Shown here piece after piece: positions 1 to 8,266 of a stretch of DNA of 14,760 bases (the stretch's first letter is position 1; each line of letters starts with the position of its first letter). The notes beneath the pieces are model-generated. The model saw only the letters and a list, made by a program, of their open reading frames with translations. It ran no database searches and was not told where the DNA came from. Source of the DNA: Bacteroidales bacterium (GTDB taxonomy: Bacteria; Bacteroidota; Bacteroidia; Bacteroidales; JALTDM01); the NCBI GenBank assembly GCA_026996635.1, contig JALWKH010000247.1:1-14760 (forward strand), given 5' to 3'. Made by a program: the position numbers and the translations under genes.

Positions 1-1
1 A

Positions 2-2884
2 CCTGGTGATGTTCCTACCGATACAGCATTGGATTTTTTGACTTATGCCGCACATGATGTTCAATCTGAGAACTTGACACATTCCGGTAATTTATGGGTT
101 GGTGAAAGTTTTGATTATCGTACCCCGACAAGGTATTTTAATTTTAGTTTTACTGATTTGGATTTGTCAAAACCAGTGCGAACAAAAATTTATGTTGTTG
201 CAAGATCTGCTCAAACCACGACTTTTAATGTGAAATTAAACAATTCGACATTATCCACCATATCGGTTTCTCCTTACGGACAATATTCTTTCGGAAACTA
301 TAATTATGTAATTGAAGATGCAATGGTAAACTCAAGTACATTGGAATATACCATTACTTATAATTATCCGGATTACGATTCTAAAGGTTGGTTGAATTAT
401 ATAGATGTAAATGCTTATCGTAAGCTTATTTACAGGGGAGGTATGCTTAGTTTCAATAATATACCGTATGTGTCTGATACTTCGCTTGTGTTGTTTAGGG
501 TGAAAAACACTACTTCATATTCACCTGTTTTGTGGGATGTGACAAATCCATTGGATGTTAGGAAGATAGAATATCAGACGGATGGGGATTATATAGTTTT
601 TAAAGACAGTGCCAAAACTATAAAGAAATATGTTTTGTTTGACGGTTCGATTTATAAAAAGCCGGAATATGTTTCATCCGTTGCAAATCAAAACTTACAC
701 GGCATTGCGGATTATGATTTAATTATAATTTCCCACCCTGATTTTATGAGTTATGCCAACCAAGTGGCTGATTTACACAGAGAAAAAGACGGTTTGGATG
801 TTGGAGTTTTCGATGTGACTAAAATTTATAACGAGTTTGCTTCCGGCAGGAAAGAAGCGGCAGCTATACGTAATTTTCTTAAAATGTTTTACGACAGGGC
901 AAACGACGGGTTGTGTAAAATGCCGAGATATGTTCTTTTATTTGGTGACGGATCCTTTGATAACAAGAATGATTTTACCGGAAACACAAATTTTATCCCT
1001 ACATTCGAGTGGGGTAATTCGCTGGATTTAACTTCCACATTGGTTGTAGATGATTTTTATGTGTTGCTTGATGAAGGTGAAGGTGGAGCATCGGGGTATA
1101 TAGATATGGGCATAGGCAGGTTTCCTGTAAAAAGTAAGTCGGAAGCTGCTTTAGCTGTACGTAAATTAAAACATTATTATGACCCTGCAACTTTTGGTGC
1201 TTGGCGTACCCGTATAACATTTATTGCCGATGATGAAGACAACGGCTTACACTTAAATCAGGCAAATACTATTGCGGATTATGTAATGAACAATTATCCC
1301 GAGTTTAATGTCAAAAAGATTTTTTTGGATGCTTACCAACAAATAAATACACCATCGGGAGAATCGTACCCCGAAGCTAATACCGCGGTAAATAATGTTA
1401 TAAATAACGGTACTTTGATAATGAATTATACCGGGCACGGTAATGAACGGGGGTTGTCGGCGGAATATGTGGTTTCAGCTGCTGAAATGAACCAGTGGGA
1501 TAATTATGACAAAATGCCTTTGTTTATAACCGCGAGTTGTGAATTTGCACCATTTGATAATTATGATGTATTATCTGCAGGCGAAGCTTTATTTATGAAC
1601 GACAGGGGAGGTGCTATAGCTTTACTTGCAACTACCAGGTTGTCGAGTGCAGGCCAGAATGCAACTTTGAATATGGCTTTTTATCAGAATGCTTTTACTG
1701 ATAATTTTTCACAAAGGTTGGGTGATATTTATATGGGAACAAAGTGGATGGCAGGAGTGGATTATAATAAGAGAAAATTTGCATTGTTGGGAGACCCGGC
1801 AATGAGGTTGGCTTATCCGCAATATAAAATTGTTACCGACAGTATGCCGGACACACTGGCTTCTACGGGTATTGTTACCGTTTACGGTAAGGTGACGGAT
1901 TTTAGCGGAAATGTTTTAAATGATTTTAACGGTGTTATTTATCCTACAGTTTACGATAAGCAAGATACCGTTCAAACATTAGGCAATGATGAAGATTCCC
2001 CCATTATTAAATTTGCGGTAAGGGATAAAATATTGTATAAGGGGAAAGCAAGTGTGAAAAACGGATTGTTTCATTTCAGTTTTGTTGTCCCGATTGATAT
2101 TTCATACAAAAACGGATTCGGCAAAATAAGTTATTATGCAAATTCCGATTACATGGATGCAATGGGTTACCGGGATAGTGTTGCAATTTACGGCATAGAC
2201 AGCAATGGAGTTACCGATAATATAGGACCGGACATTAAGCTGTTTATGAATGATACTACCTTTGAAGACGGAGACATTACTAATGAGAATCCCGTTCTCT
2301 TGGCATTTTTGGAAGACAGTTCCGGAATAAATACAGCAGGTAACGGCATAGGTCACGATTTGATGGCGGTCCTTGACGGCAATACCGCAAATTCAATAGT
2401 TCTGAATGAATATTATAACGCTGAACTTGACAATTACCGTAAAGGCAGTGTGAGGTACGAGATGTATGATTTGGAAGACGGAACTCACGATTTAACATTC
2501 AGGGCTTGGGATGTGCTAAATAATTACAGTGAGGCGACACTTAACTTCGAAGTAATAAATTCGGATGTTTGTGAAATTAACTTTTTCGGTAATTATCCGA
2601 ATCCTTTTACAGATAGGACGAATTTTATTTTCAAGCACAATCATCCGGGTGAAACAATGAATATCCGTTTGAATATTTATGATTTGACCGGCAGGTTGGT
2701 TTATTCCAAGTCTCAACAAGAAAAATATGAAGGATTTACAGCAGGACCTATTGTATGGTCGGGAGTTGATAATTTCGGGCACAAGGTAAGTGGCGGAATG
2801 TATATTGCTGAAATTGTAGTTTTGTTTGAAAACAGTGCAACAAGTGTCAGTGTTAAGAAAAAAATTATGCTTGTAAGGCAATAA
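2..2884 (+). CDS. porU: PorU, type IX secretion C-terminal signal peptidase/sortase (5' partial)
   Basis: PorU cleaves the C-terminal sorting domain from type IX cargo at the cell surface and attaches the cargo to A-LPS. The reading frame is open from base 2, so the start lies outside the window; about 960 residues are present, against roughly 1150 in Porphyromonas PorU (family knowledge). Counting from the in-frame TTG at base 29, a gingipain-like Peptidase_C25 domain spans about residues 225-595. It carries the motif TGHGNERG with the likely catalytic His (codon 1436-1438) and ITASCEF with the likely catalytic Cys (codon 1538-1540). The domain closes with LLGDPAMRL. Ig-like beta regions follow, and the last ~85 residues resemble a type A sorting domain (NYPNPF, then YDLTGRLV and SGGMYIAEI). 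PorU keeps such a domain although it acts as the sortase. The next gene, porV, is its known partner, which strengthens the call. Confidence 0.93.
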   Translation, partial: PGDVPTDTALDFLTYAAHDVQSENLTHSGNLWVGESFDYRTPTRYFNFSFTDLDLSKPVRTKIYVVARSAQTTTFNVKLNNSTLSTISVSPYGQYSFGNYNYVIEDAMVNSSTLEYTITYNYPDYDSKGWLNYIDVNAYRKLIYRGGMLSFNNIPYVSDTSLVLFRVKNTTSYSPVLWDVTNPLDVRKIEYQTDGDYIVFKDSAKTIKKYVLFDGSIYKKPEYVSSVANQNLHGIADYDLIIISHPDFMSYANQVADLHREKDGLDVGVFDVTKIYNEFASGRKEAAAIRNFLKMFYDRANDGLCKMPRYVLLFGDGSFDNKNDFTGNTNFIPTFEWGNSLDLTSTLVVDDFYVLLDEGEGGASGYIDMGIGRFPVKSKSEAALAVRKLKHYYDPATFGAWRTRITFIADDEDNGLHLNQANTIADYVMNNYPEFNVKKIFLDAYQQINTPSGESYPEANTAVNNVINNGTLIMNYTGHGNERGLSAEYVVSAAEMNQWDNYDKMPLFITASCEFAPFDNYDVLSAGEALFMNDRGGAIALLATTRLSSAGQNATLNMAFYQNAFTDNFSQRLGDIYMGTKWMAGVDYNKRKFALLGDPAMRLAYPQYKIVTDSMPDTLASTGIVTVYGKVTDFSGNVLNDFNGVIYPTVYDKQDTVQTLGNDEDSPIIKFAVRDKILYKGKASVKNGLFHFSFVVPIDISYKNGFGKISYYANSDYMDAMGYRDSVAIYGIDSNGVTDNIGPDIKLFMNDTTFEDGDITNENPVLLAFLEDSSGINTAGNGIGHDLMAVLDGNTANSIVLNEYYNAELDNYRKGSVRYEMYDLEDGTHDLTFRAWDVLNNYSEATLNFEVINSDVCEINFFGNYPNPFTDRTNFIFKHNHPGETMNIRLNIYDLTGRLVYSKSQQEKYEGFTAGPIVWSGVDNFGHKVSGGMYIAEIVVLFENSATSVSVKKKIMLVRQ

Positions 2885-2906
2885 TATTTTATTTTAATAG
2901 TTTACT

Positions 2907-2914
2907 TATATTTG
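2907..2914 (+). promoter_or_regulatory. Putative Bacteroidota -7 promoter element upstream of porV
   Basis: The octamer TATATTTG followed by C matches the Bacteroidota housekeeping -7 consensus TAnnTTTG exactly. It lies 37 bases before the porV ATG in the AT-rich 67-base gap after porU. No convincing -33 TTG element is visible about 20 bases upstream, so this is a moderate call. It would let porV be transcribed separately from porU. Confidence 0.5.
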
Positions 2915-2951
2915 CAACTCAAAAAATTAAATTTTCCCTAACAAAAAAATA

Positions 2952-4202
2952 ATGGTAATGAGAAGATTTTTAGTACTTTTTATAGGAATTCTTACAACTA
3001 CATTTACAACTTTTGCCCAAACAACTAATACAACTGGGCAAGTGTTGGACGATTTGAATAATGCCAGACCTATTTTAACAGCAGTGCCTTTTTTGACTAT
3101 TCCTGTAGATTCAAGGTCGGGAGGAATGGGTGATGCAGGAGTATCTACTACACCGGATATAAACTCACAATTTCATAATCCTGCAAAGTATGTTTTTTCC
3201 GACAAAGCTTTTGGTGCGGCTATATCATATGCTCCTTGGCTGAGACAATTGGTAAATGATATAAGCCTAATGTATTTGGCTGGGTATTTTAAGATAGATG
3301 AAAGGCAAGTTTTAAGTGGAGGATTGAGATATTTTTCTTTGGGTAATATTACTTTTACCGATATAAATGCCCAAACCATAGGTGATTATAAGCCGAATGA
3401 ATTTTCCCTTTCCCTAGGTTATTCTCGTCTGATGGCAGATAATCTTTCGGCAGCTGTTGTGTTGAGGTATATAAATTCAAATCTTACTCAAGGTCAAATG
3501 GTTGAAGGTGTGCCTACTCATCCCGGAAGAAGTGTGGCATCCGATGTGGCTGTTTATTATCACAAAGAACTGGAAATACAGAAAAAGCCCGCAACCGTAA
3601 TGGCAGGGTTGAATGTTACGAACATAGGAGCAAAGATGTCTTACAGTGAAACGGGAGATAAAGAATTTTTGCCAACTATGCTAAAGTTAGGTTCTGCACT
3701 TGAAGTGGAACTGGATGAGTACAATAAAATACAAGGTACTGTAGAATTCCACAAATTACTTGTCCCTTCTCCACCTGTATATGATAATGACGGTAACATT
3801 CTTTACGGAAAAGATCCCAATGTTTCCGTTCCGGTAGGTATGTTCCAGTCGTTTTATGATGCACCCGGAATTCAATTGGACCCTGAAAATCCCGACCAAA
3901 GGAGCGTGTTTAAGGAAGAAATGATGGAAATAAACTATTTGATAGGAATAGAATATTGGTATGCTAATCAATTTGCTCTTAGAGGCGGATATTTCCATGA
4001 ACCTACACTTAAGGGAAACAGGAAATATTTTACCATAGGATTGGGGTTGAAGTTGAATGTGTTCGGAATAGACTTTTCATATTTAATACCAACAACAGCA
4101 AACCATCCGTTGGCTAGGACCCTTAAATTTACATTGTTGTTCGATTTTGAAGCATTGAAGGCAGATGACAAGAATGCCAAAGACAAAACAAAAGATATGT
4201 AA
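2952..4202 (+). CDS. porV: PorV (LptO), type IX secretion outer-membrane shuttle protein
   Basis: PorV is an outer-membrane beta-barrel of the FadL-like type. It collects cargo from the translocon and delivers it to the PorU sortase. The product has 416 residues, close to the family size. Residues 1-22 form a signal peptide (basic MRR start, hydrophobic core, TTFAQ cleavage region). The mature N-terminus carries features of the PorV/PorQ family: a segment with VPFLTIPVDSRSGGMGDAG at about residues 45-65, then a stretch of FHNPAK, followed by alternating beta-strand sequence to the C-terminus. It sits directly after porU, the arrangement recalled for Porphyromonas gingivalis. A second in-frame ATG at 2958 is an equally possible start (MRRFLV). 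The leader is A-rich with no Shine-Dalgarno. The 3' end overlaps ispF by 29-38 bases. Confidence 0.93.
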   Translation: MVMRRFLVLFIGILTTTFTTFAQTTNTTGQVLDDLNNARPILTAVPFLTIPVDSRSGGMGDAGVSTTPDINSQFHNPAKYVFSDKAFGAAISYAPWLRQLVNDISLMYLAGYFKIDERQVLSGGLRYFSLGNITFTDINAQTIGDYKPNEFSLSLGYSRLMADNLSAAVVLRYINSNLTQGQMVEGVPTHPGRSVASDVAVYYHKELEIQKKPATVMAGLNVTNIGAKMSYSETGDKEFLPTMLKLGSALEVELDEYNKIQGTVEFHKLLVPSPPVYDNDGNILYGKDPNVSVPVGMFQSFYDAPGIQLDPENPDQRSVFKEEMMEINYLIGIEYWYANQFALRGGYFHEPTLKGNRKYFTIGLGLKLNVFGIDFSYLIPTTANHPLARTLKFTLLFDFEALKADDKNAKDKTKDM

Positions 4203-4677
4203 TTTCCGTGTAGGGTACGGATACGATGTACATAAGTTTGCCGAAGGACGTGAATTGTTTTTAGGTGGGGTGAAAATACCTTATGAGTTGGGTTTGGATG
4301 GCCATTCCGATGCTGATGTTCTTATTCATTCCATTTGTGATGCACTGCTTGGTGCTGCAGCAATGAGAGATATCGGTTATCATTTTCCAGATAATTCCGA
4401 TGATTTTAAGGGTATAGACAGTAAAATTTTGCTGCAAAAAACCGTAGAACTTATCAGAAATAAAGGGTTTGAAGTAGGCAATGTTGATGTTACCGTGTGC
4501 CTGCAAGAGCCGAAATTGAAAAATTATATTCCCCGAATGCAGGAAACACTTGCTAGAGTAATGGATGTTGATACCGAAGATGTTTCAATTAAAGCAACTA
4601 CTACGGAAAGGTTAGGGTTTGTCGGTAGGAAAGAAGGCATATCATCATCTGCAGTTGTGTTGATTTATAAACCCTGA
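4165..4677 (+). CDS. ispF: 2-C-methyl-D-erythritol 2,4-cyclodiphosphate synthase
   Basis: IspF converts CDP-methylerythritol 2-phosphate to the cyclic diphosphate in the cytosolic MEP isoprenoid pathway. The zinc ligands are present: the GYGYDVH motif gives D21 and H23, and GHSDADVLIH gives H55 (my alignment: E. coli D8, H10, H42, a constant offset of 13). The RDIGYHFPD loop and the C-terminal TTTERLGFVGRKEGISSSAVV segment are canonical. The product is 170 residues, slightly longer than the usual ~159. The start lies inside the 3' end of porV: ATG 4165 or ATG 4174 are the only plausible ATG codons, and the shorter form reduces the overlap to 29 bases. No in-frame ATG lies closer to the conserved N-terminus, so translational coupling to porV is likely. 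The pathway partner ispH is 5 kb downstream. Confidence 0.96.
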   Translation: MTRMPKTKQKICNFRVGYGYDVHKFAEGRELFLGGVKIPYELGLDGHSDADVLIHSICDALLGAAAMRDIGYHFPDNSDDFKGIDSKILLQKTVELIRNKGFEVGNVDVTVCLQEPKLKNYIPRMQETLARVMDVDTEDVSIKATTTERLGFVGRKEGISSSAVVLIYKP

Positions 4678-4718
4678 AATACTTAATAACCGTTATAGAT
4701 TATTCTAAAAAAACTTTA

Positions 4719-4726
4719 TACTTTTA
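4719..4726 (+). promoter_or_regulatory. Weak putative -7 promoter element for the DUF4199-to-ispH operon
   Basis: The octamer TACTTTTA followed by C is one mismatch from the Bacteroidota -7 consensus TAnnTTTG. It lies 18 bases before the ATG at 4745, in the 67-base gap that separates ispF from the next tightly packed gene set. No clear TTG element is visible upstream. It is offered as the likeliest operon promoter by position rather than by strength of match. Confidence 0.3.
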
Positions 4727-4744
4727 CAAGCAAAATATTTTATT

Positions 4745-5299
4745 ATGGAAAAGAAAAATATGCTTTGGCAAAACTCGATGAATTACGGGGCGATTTTGGG
4801 CAGTATTCTGGTGGTTCTCTCACTTATAGGTTATGTGTTTAACTTGCAGAATGCCACGATTTTGCAAATTTTAAATTATTTTGCACTGGGTATGCTGTTA
4901 TATTACGGGACTAAAGTTTTGAGGGATAAATATCAAGGTGGATACATTACTTACGGAAGATCTCTTGCTTCCGGTTTTTTGATTTCACTTTTTGCGGGGA
5001 TAATTGTGTCGTTTTTTGTGCTTATCTATTTGAAATGGATAGATCCTGCGACAATGGAAACAATAAAAATGCAGTCGCAAAAAATTATGATAGAAAAAGG
5101 GTATCCGGAAGAACAAATCGAAATGTCTTTGAAATACATTTCACCGAATATATTTGCCATTGGCACAATTTTCTCATTTGCTTTTTGGGGTTTTGTACTT
5201 TCCCTTATTGCGGCATTTTTATTGAAAAGAGACAGGAATCCTTTGGAAGTTAATGATGTAGAAGAAAAAGAATCAGGAACGGAAAAAAATGATAACTAA
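4745..5299 (+). CDS. DUF4199 family integral membrane protein
   Basis: The 184-residue protein has about four hydrophobic segments (roughly residues 14-34, 40-57, 75-98 and 133-160). A charged loop of about 35 residues lies between segments three and four, and the C-terminal tail is acidic and highly charged. The motif YxxKxxRDKYQGGYITYGRSL after the second segment is characteristic of DUF4199 proteins, which are common in Bacteroidota and have no established function. The gene precedes a GtrB/DPM1-like glycosyltransferase by 12 bases; I recall this pairing from other Bacteroidota genomes. That suggests, as inference only, a role at the inner membrane linked to polyprenyl-phosphate sugar metabolism. 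ATG 4745 is the first start after a clear gap, and a second ATG lies at codon 6. Confidence 0.85.
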   Translation: MEKKNMLWQNSMNYGAILGSILVVLSLIGYVFNLQNATILQILNYFALGMLLYYGTKVLRDKYQGGYITYGRSLASGFLISLFAGIIVSFFVLIYLKWIDPATMETIKMQSQKIMIEKGYPEEQIEMSLKYISPNIFAIGTIFSFAFWGFVLSLIAAFLLKRDRNPLEVNDVEEKESGTEKNDN

Positions 5300-5311
5300 A
5301 ATAGTGTGAAT

Positions 5312-6265
5312 ATGGATATTTCTGTTGTAATACCTTTATATAACGAAGAAGAATCTTTGCCCGAACTTCACGACTGGATAAAAAGGGTAATGGACGAGAA
5401 CGGGTTTTCTTACGAAATAATTTTTGTAGATGACGGAAGTAATGATAACTCGTGGAATGTTATTGAAGAATTAGCACGAAAAAATCCCAATGTGAGAGGA
5501 ATTAAGTTCAGACGGAATTACGGTAAATCTGCCGCATTGCACACAGGATTTTCCGAAGCAAAGGGAGATGTTGTTATCACAATGGATGCCGATTTGCAAG
5601 ACAGTCCCGACGAAATACCGCCGTTGTATGATATGATAATGAAAGACGGGTATGATTTGGTTTCGGGGTGGAAAAAAATCAGGCACGATCCTATTTCCAA
5701 GACCGTGCCGAGCAAGTTTTTCAATTTTGTGACCAGGGTTTTGAGCGGTATCAAGTTGCACGACTTTAATTGCGGACTAAAGGCATACAAGCGTGATGTA
5801 ATAAAAAGCATTGAGGTTTACGGAGAGATGCACCGCTACATTCCCGTTTTGGCAAAACAAGCAGGTTTTAAGAAAATCGGGGAAAAAGTTGTTGTGCACA
5901 GGGCAAGAAAATACGGTGTAAGTAAATTCGGCTTCAGCAGGTTTATAAATGGATTTTTGGACTTGCTCAGTGTACTTTTCATTACAAAATTCGGTAAGAA
6001 ACCTATGCACTTTTTCGGTGTGTGGGGTACACTTATGTTTTTTGCGGGAGGTATTATTACCGTGTGGATAATTGCCGAAAAACTTTATAAACTCTATCAC
6101 CATTTGCCTGTGCGTGAGGTTGTGGCACAACCATTGTTTTATATTGCATTGGTTTTGATTATACTTGGCGTTCAGTTGTTTTTGGCGGGTTTTCTCGGAG
6201 AACTTGTTTCAAGATCGTCAAGTGACAGGAATAAATATTTAATTGCGGAAAAACTAAATTTTTAA
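5312..6265 (+). CDS. GT2 polyprenyl-phosphate glycosyltransferase (GtrB/DPM1-like)
   Basis: This family transfers a sugar from a nucleotide donor to a polyprenyl (undecaprenyl) phosphate carrier on the cytoplasmic face of the inner membrane. The N-terminal ~210 residues form a GT-A domain with VVIPLYNEEESLPEL, the nucleotide-binding VDDGS (about residues 39-43) and the metal-binding DADLQDSPDEI (D92, D94). A conserved FNCGLKAY segment follows. Two C-terminal transmembrane helices (about residues 228-252 and 266-292) fit the GtrB membrane anchor. The family is clear, but the sugar cannot be read from sequence. I chose ATG 5312 because MDISVVIPLYN is the usual N-terminus; an in-frame GTG at 5306 would add two residues. 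The product is 317 residues. The downstream gene begins 4 bases after the stop. Confidence 0.9.
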   Translation: MDISVVIPLYNEEESLPELHDWIKRVMDENGFSYEIIFVDDGSNDNSWNVIEELARKNPNVRGIKFRRNYGKSAALHTGFSEAKGDVVITMDADLQDSPDEIPPLYDMIMKDGYDLVSGWKKIRHDPISKTVPSKFFNFVTRVLSGIKLHDFNCGLKAYKRDVIKSIEVYGEMHRYIPVLAKQAGFKKIGEKVVVHRARKYGVSKFGFSRFINGFLDLLSVLFITKFGKKPMHFFGVWGTLMFFAGGIITVWIIAEKLYKLYHHLPVREVVAQPLFYIALVLIILGVQLFLAGFLGELVSRSSSDRNKYLIAEKLNF

Positions 6266-6269
6266 GATT

Positions 6270-7568
6270 ATGAATACACTGGATAAATTGCCTAAAATCC
6301 AAGATGTTGATTTAAGGGATAAAATAGTATTGGTAAGGGTTGACCATAATGTCGTGAAAAAAGGTGTGATACACGACCCTTACAGAATTGATATGACAAT
6401 AGGTACATTGTACCACATAAATGCCAAAGGCGGCAAAATTATATTGATGACACACGTAGGCCGTCCGCGTAACAAGAAAACGGGAGAAATTACCATTAGC
6501 GATGATACTTCGGTAATGCCGATAGTTGAGTATCTTAAAAAGAAACTCCACATAAATATTGCGGTGCCGGAATTTTACCAACAAGAAGGTAAAGGTTATC
6601 TTAGTGTGGAGACTTCCGTTAACCATTTGATTAAAGATTTGAAAAATAATGAAATAGATGCCATTTATTTGCCGAATACCCGTTGGTTTTACGGAGAAGA
6701 AGCAGGTGGCGAAGATGCTATGAGGTTTGCACACCAATTGGCAGGTTTGGCGGATATTTTTGTGAATGATGCTTTCGGTTCGTGGCAGCCACACGCTTCC
6801 ACTGTGTTGGTAAACAACTTTTTGCCCTCGTATGCAGGCTTCCTGATGCAAAAAGAAATACGTAACCTACAGCGTATTTATGATGCAAAGAGACCGTTTT
6901 TGGCAGTTGTAGCCGGTTCAAAATTCGATACAAAGATAGGTCCTTTGTTTTCGCTGCTCGAAAAAGCCGATTATTTGGTGCTCGGTGGTGTGATTTACAA
7001 TGCTTATCTAGCAGCTAAATTCGGACTTAAAATCAAAGGTGTAACCGATGACGATATTGAACAAGCTCATAAGTTTATTGAATATGCGGAAAAATTCCCG
7101 GGAAAGATTGTAGAGCTCGGTTATGTTGTGGAATCCGATACTCTTGAAGGTAAAATTGAAGGTAAATACAGGACTTTGAGCATTGATGACTTAAAAAAGA
7201 AAAAAGAAATAAACTACATACTTGATGTGGCTAAGGAATCTTTTACAGACGAACATGTTCACGAAGTTTTCCGTTCGGCATCAACGATTTTTGTAAATGC
7301 GGTAATGGGATTTACGCCGCACTTTAACGAGGGAACAATTGCACTGGACGAGTTGATTGATACAAACAGGGATGCAATAAAACTTTACGGTGGCGGTGAT
7401 ACAATGCAAGAACTCAAACGCTTGCTGCCGGGACTTTATATAGTCGCAATTGACAGCCCGAAGTATTACATATTTACCGGTGGAGGTGCCGTGCTCAAAG
7501 CTATAGAAGGCGGAAGTCCCGAAGGAATCGAACCTATTAAGAAGCTTATAGAAGGGAAAAACAAATAA
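6270..7568 (+). CDS. Divergent phosphoglycerate kinase
   Basis: PGK interconverts 1,3-bisphosphoglycerate and 3-phosphoglycerate with ADP/ATP. The 432-residue length and the order of motifs fit the family: RVDHNV (R23), R39, THVGRP (H62, R65), LPNTRW (R138), NDAFG (166-170), AGFLMQKE, AGSKFDTKIG (K218, K222), GGGDT (374-378) and FTGGGAVLKAIEGG near the end. Several normally strict motifs differ. RVDFN has become RVDHN. The basic-patch segment usually written GTAHRAHAS is GSWQPHAS, one residue shorter and lacking the His-Arg pair. WNGPMG is VNAVMG. The protein also lacks resemblance in detail to the standard Bacteroides Pgk as I recall it. It may be a slow or repurposed paralog, or the sole PGK of an unusual lineage, so I give no gene symbol. 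It sits between a glycosyltransferase and an AlkD-like gene with gaps of 4 and 3 bases. Confidence 0.85.
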   Translation: MNTLDKLPKIQDVDLRDKIVLVRVDHNVVKKGVIHDPYRIDMTIGTLYHINAKGGKIILMTHVGRPRNKKTGEITISDDTSVMPIVEYLKKKLHINIAVPEFYQQEGKGYLSVETSVNHLIKDLKNNEIDAIYLPNTRWFYGEEAGGEDAMRFAHQLAGLADIFVNDAFGSWQPHASTVLVNNFLPSYAGFLMQKEIRNLQRIYDAKRPFLAVVAGSKFDTKIGPLFSLLEKADYLVLGGVIYNAYLAAKFGLKIKGVTDDDIEQAHKFIEYAEKFPGKIVELGYVVESDTLEGKIEGKYRTLSIDDLKKKKEINYILDVAKESFTDEHVHEVFRSASTIFVNAVMGFTPHFNEGTIALDELIDTNRDAIKLYGGGDTMQELKRLLPGLYIVAIDSPKYYIFTGGGAVLKAIEGGSPEGIEPIKKLIEGKNK

Positions 7569-7571
7569 ACA

Positions 7572-8249
7572 ATGCCAAGCGAAAAATATACAAAAGTAAT
7601 AAAGTTGGTTTCTGCCGCTCAAAACGGACAAGTGTCCGATATGCTCAAGAATGCCGGAATGAAATATAAGGTTATATACGGCTTATCTATGGCAGATTTG
7701 AGGAATATTGCTTCACGGTTTTATCCCGACAGGGAATTGGCTGATGAGTTGTGGGAGAGAGACATTAGAGAGGCAAAAGTTATTTCCTTGCTCGTGGACG
7801 ATCCTGAGAAAGTTACTAAAGAACAAGTGATTAAGCGGGCAGAGGAGTTTGATAATATTGAGCTTGCCGAGCAGGCGGGCGGTTATTTCTTTCCTAAATT
7901 GCCTTTTGCCACCGAAATAGTTGAGACACTTTGTCAGTCGGATAATGAAATAACACGGGCAGCAGGTTTTATTTTGGCAGGGAAAATTGCGGCAGGGAAT
8001 ATTAAAGTTGACGATGAAGTGTTGGCTAAATACTTGGATTTGACCAAAGAACACGCAAAATATGCTTCCCTACCCGAAAGAAGGGCGATAAGTACGGCAT
8101 TAAGATTGATAGGTAGAAGAAACAAACAATTGAATGACAAAGCCACGGAAGTAACAAAAGAAATTGAAAAAATGAATACCGAATCGGCAAAATGGATTGC
8201 TGAAGATGTGCTTCTGGCTTTGGAAATGTACAGGGAACGATTTAACTAA
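7572..8249 (+). CDS. AlkD-like HEAT-repeat protein (DNA alkylation repair family)
   Basis: The 225-residue, largely alpha-helical protein fits the AlkC/AlkD HEAT-like repeat superfamily of DNA glycosylases that remove N3- and N7-alkylpurines. The segments YGLSMADLRNIA and ELWERDIREAKVISLLVDDPE are typical of its first repeats. At the helix that in Bacillus cereus AlkD carries the catalytic Trp and Asp (W109, D113, from memory), this protein reads DNIELAEQ (residues 94-101). That gives Ile96 and Glu100 at the equivalent places. Glycosylase activity is therefore doubtful; DNA binding or another role is possible. Many Bacteroidota proteins automatically named DNA alkylation repair protein appear to share this feature. 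The gene starts 3 bases after the pgk-like stop and is probably co-translated. Confidence 0.75.
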   Translation: MPSEKYTKVIKLVSAAQNGQVSDMLKNAGMKYKVIYGLSMADLRNIASRFYPDRELADELWERDIREAKVISLLVDDPEKVTKEQVIKRAEEFDNIELAEQAGGYFFPKLPFATEIVETLCQSDNEITRAAGFILAGKIAAGNIKVDDEVLAKYLDLTKEHAKYASLPERRAISTALRLIGRRNKQLNDKATEVTKEIEKMNTESAKWIAEDVLLALEMYRERFN

Positions 8250-8250
8250 A

Positions 8251-8258
8251 AAAGGAGG
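8251..8258 (+). promoter_or_regulatory. Strong Shine-Dalgarno (AAAGGAGG)
   Basis: A complete AGGAGG core (8253-8258) lies 8 bases before the ATG at 8267, the ideal spacing. Every other gene start in this window has an A/T-rich leader without a comparable site, as expected for Bacteroidota, where the anti-Shine-Dalgarno is usually not used. The site fixes the start of the YccA-family gene. Confidence 0.85.
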
Positions 8259-8266
8259 AAACGATT

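Noticed and set aside
2516..2881. A 121-codon open frame on the minus strand over the 3' end of porU
   Set aside because: It is antisense to the sorting-domain-like end of porU, with no family character and no promoter-like signal I could support.
4686..4696. Small palindrome ATAAC-C-GTTAT after ispF
   Set aside because: The stem is 5 bp with a one-base centre and has no GC-rich stem or immediate U-run. It is too weak for a terminator and could arise by chance in AT-rich DNA.
5035..5253. Alternative 72-codon plus-strand frame inside the DUF4199 gene
   Set aside because: It overlaps transmembrane-coding sequence of the real gene in another frame and has no independent support.
6312..6851. 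A 179-codon open frame on the minus strand inside the pgk-like gene
   Set aside because: It lies wholly inside a well-supported gene with PGK motifs, and its translation shows no recognisable domain. It is a shadow frame.
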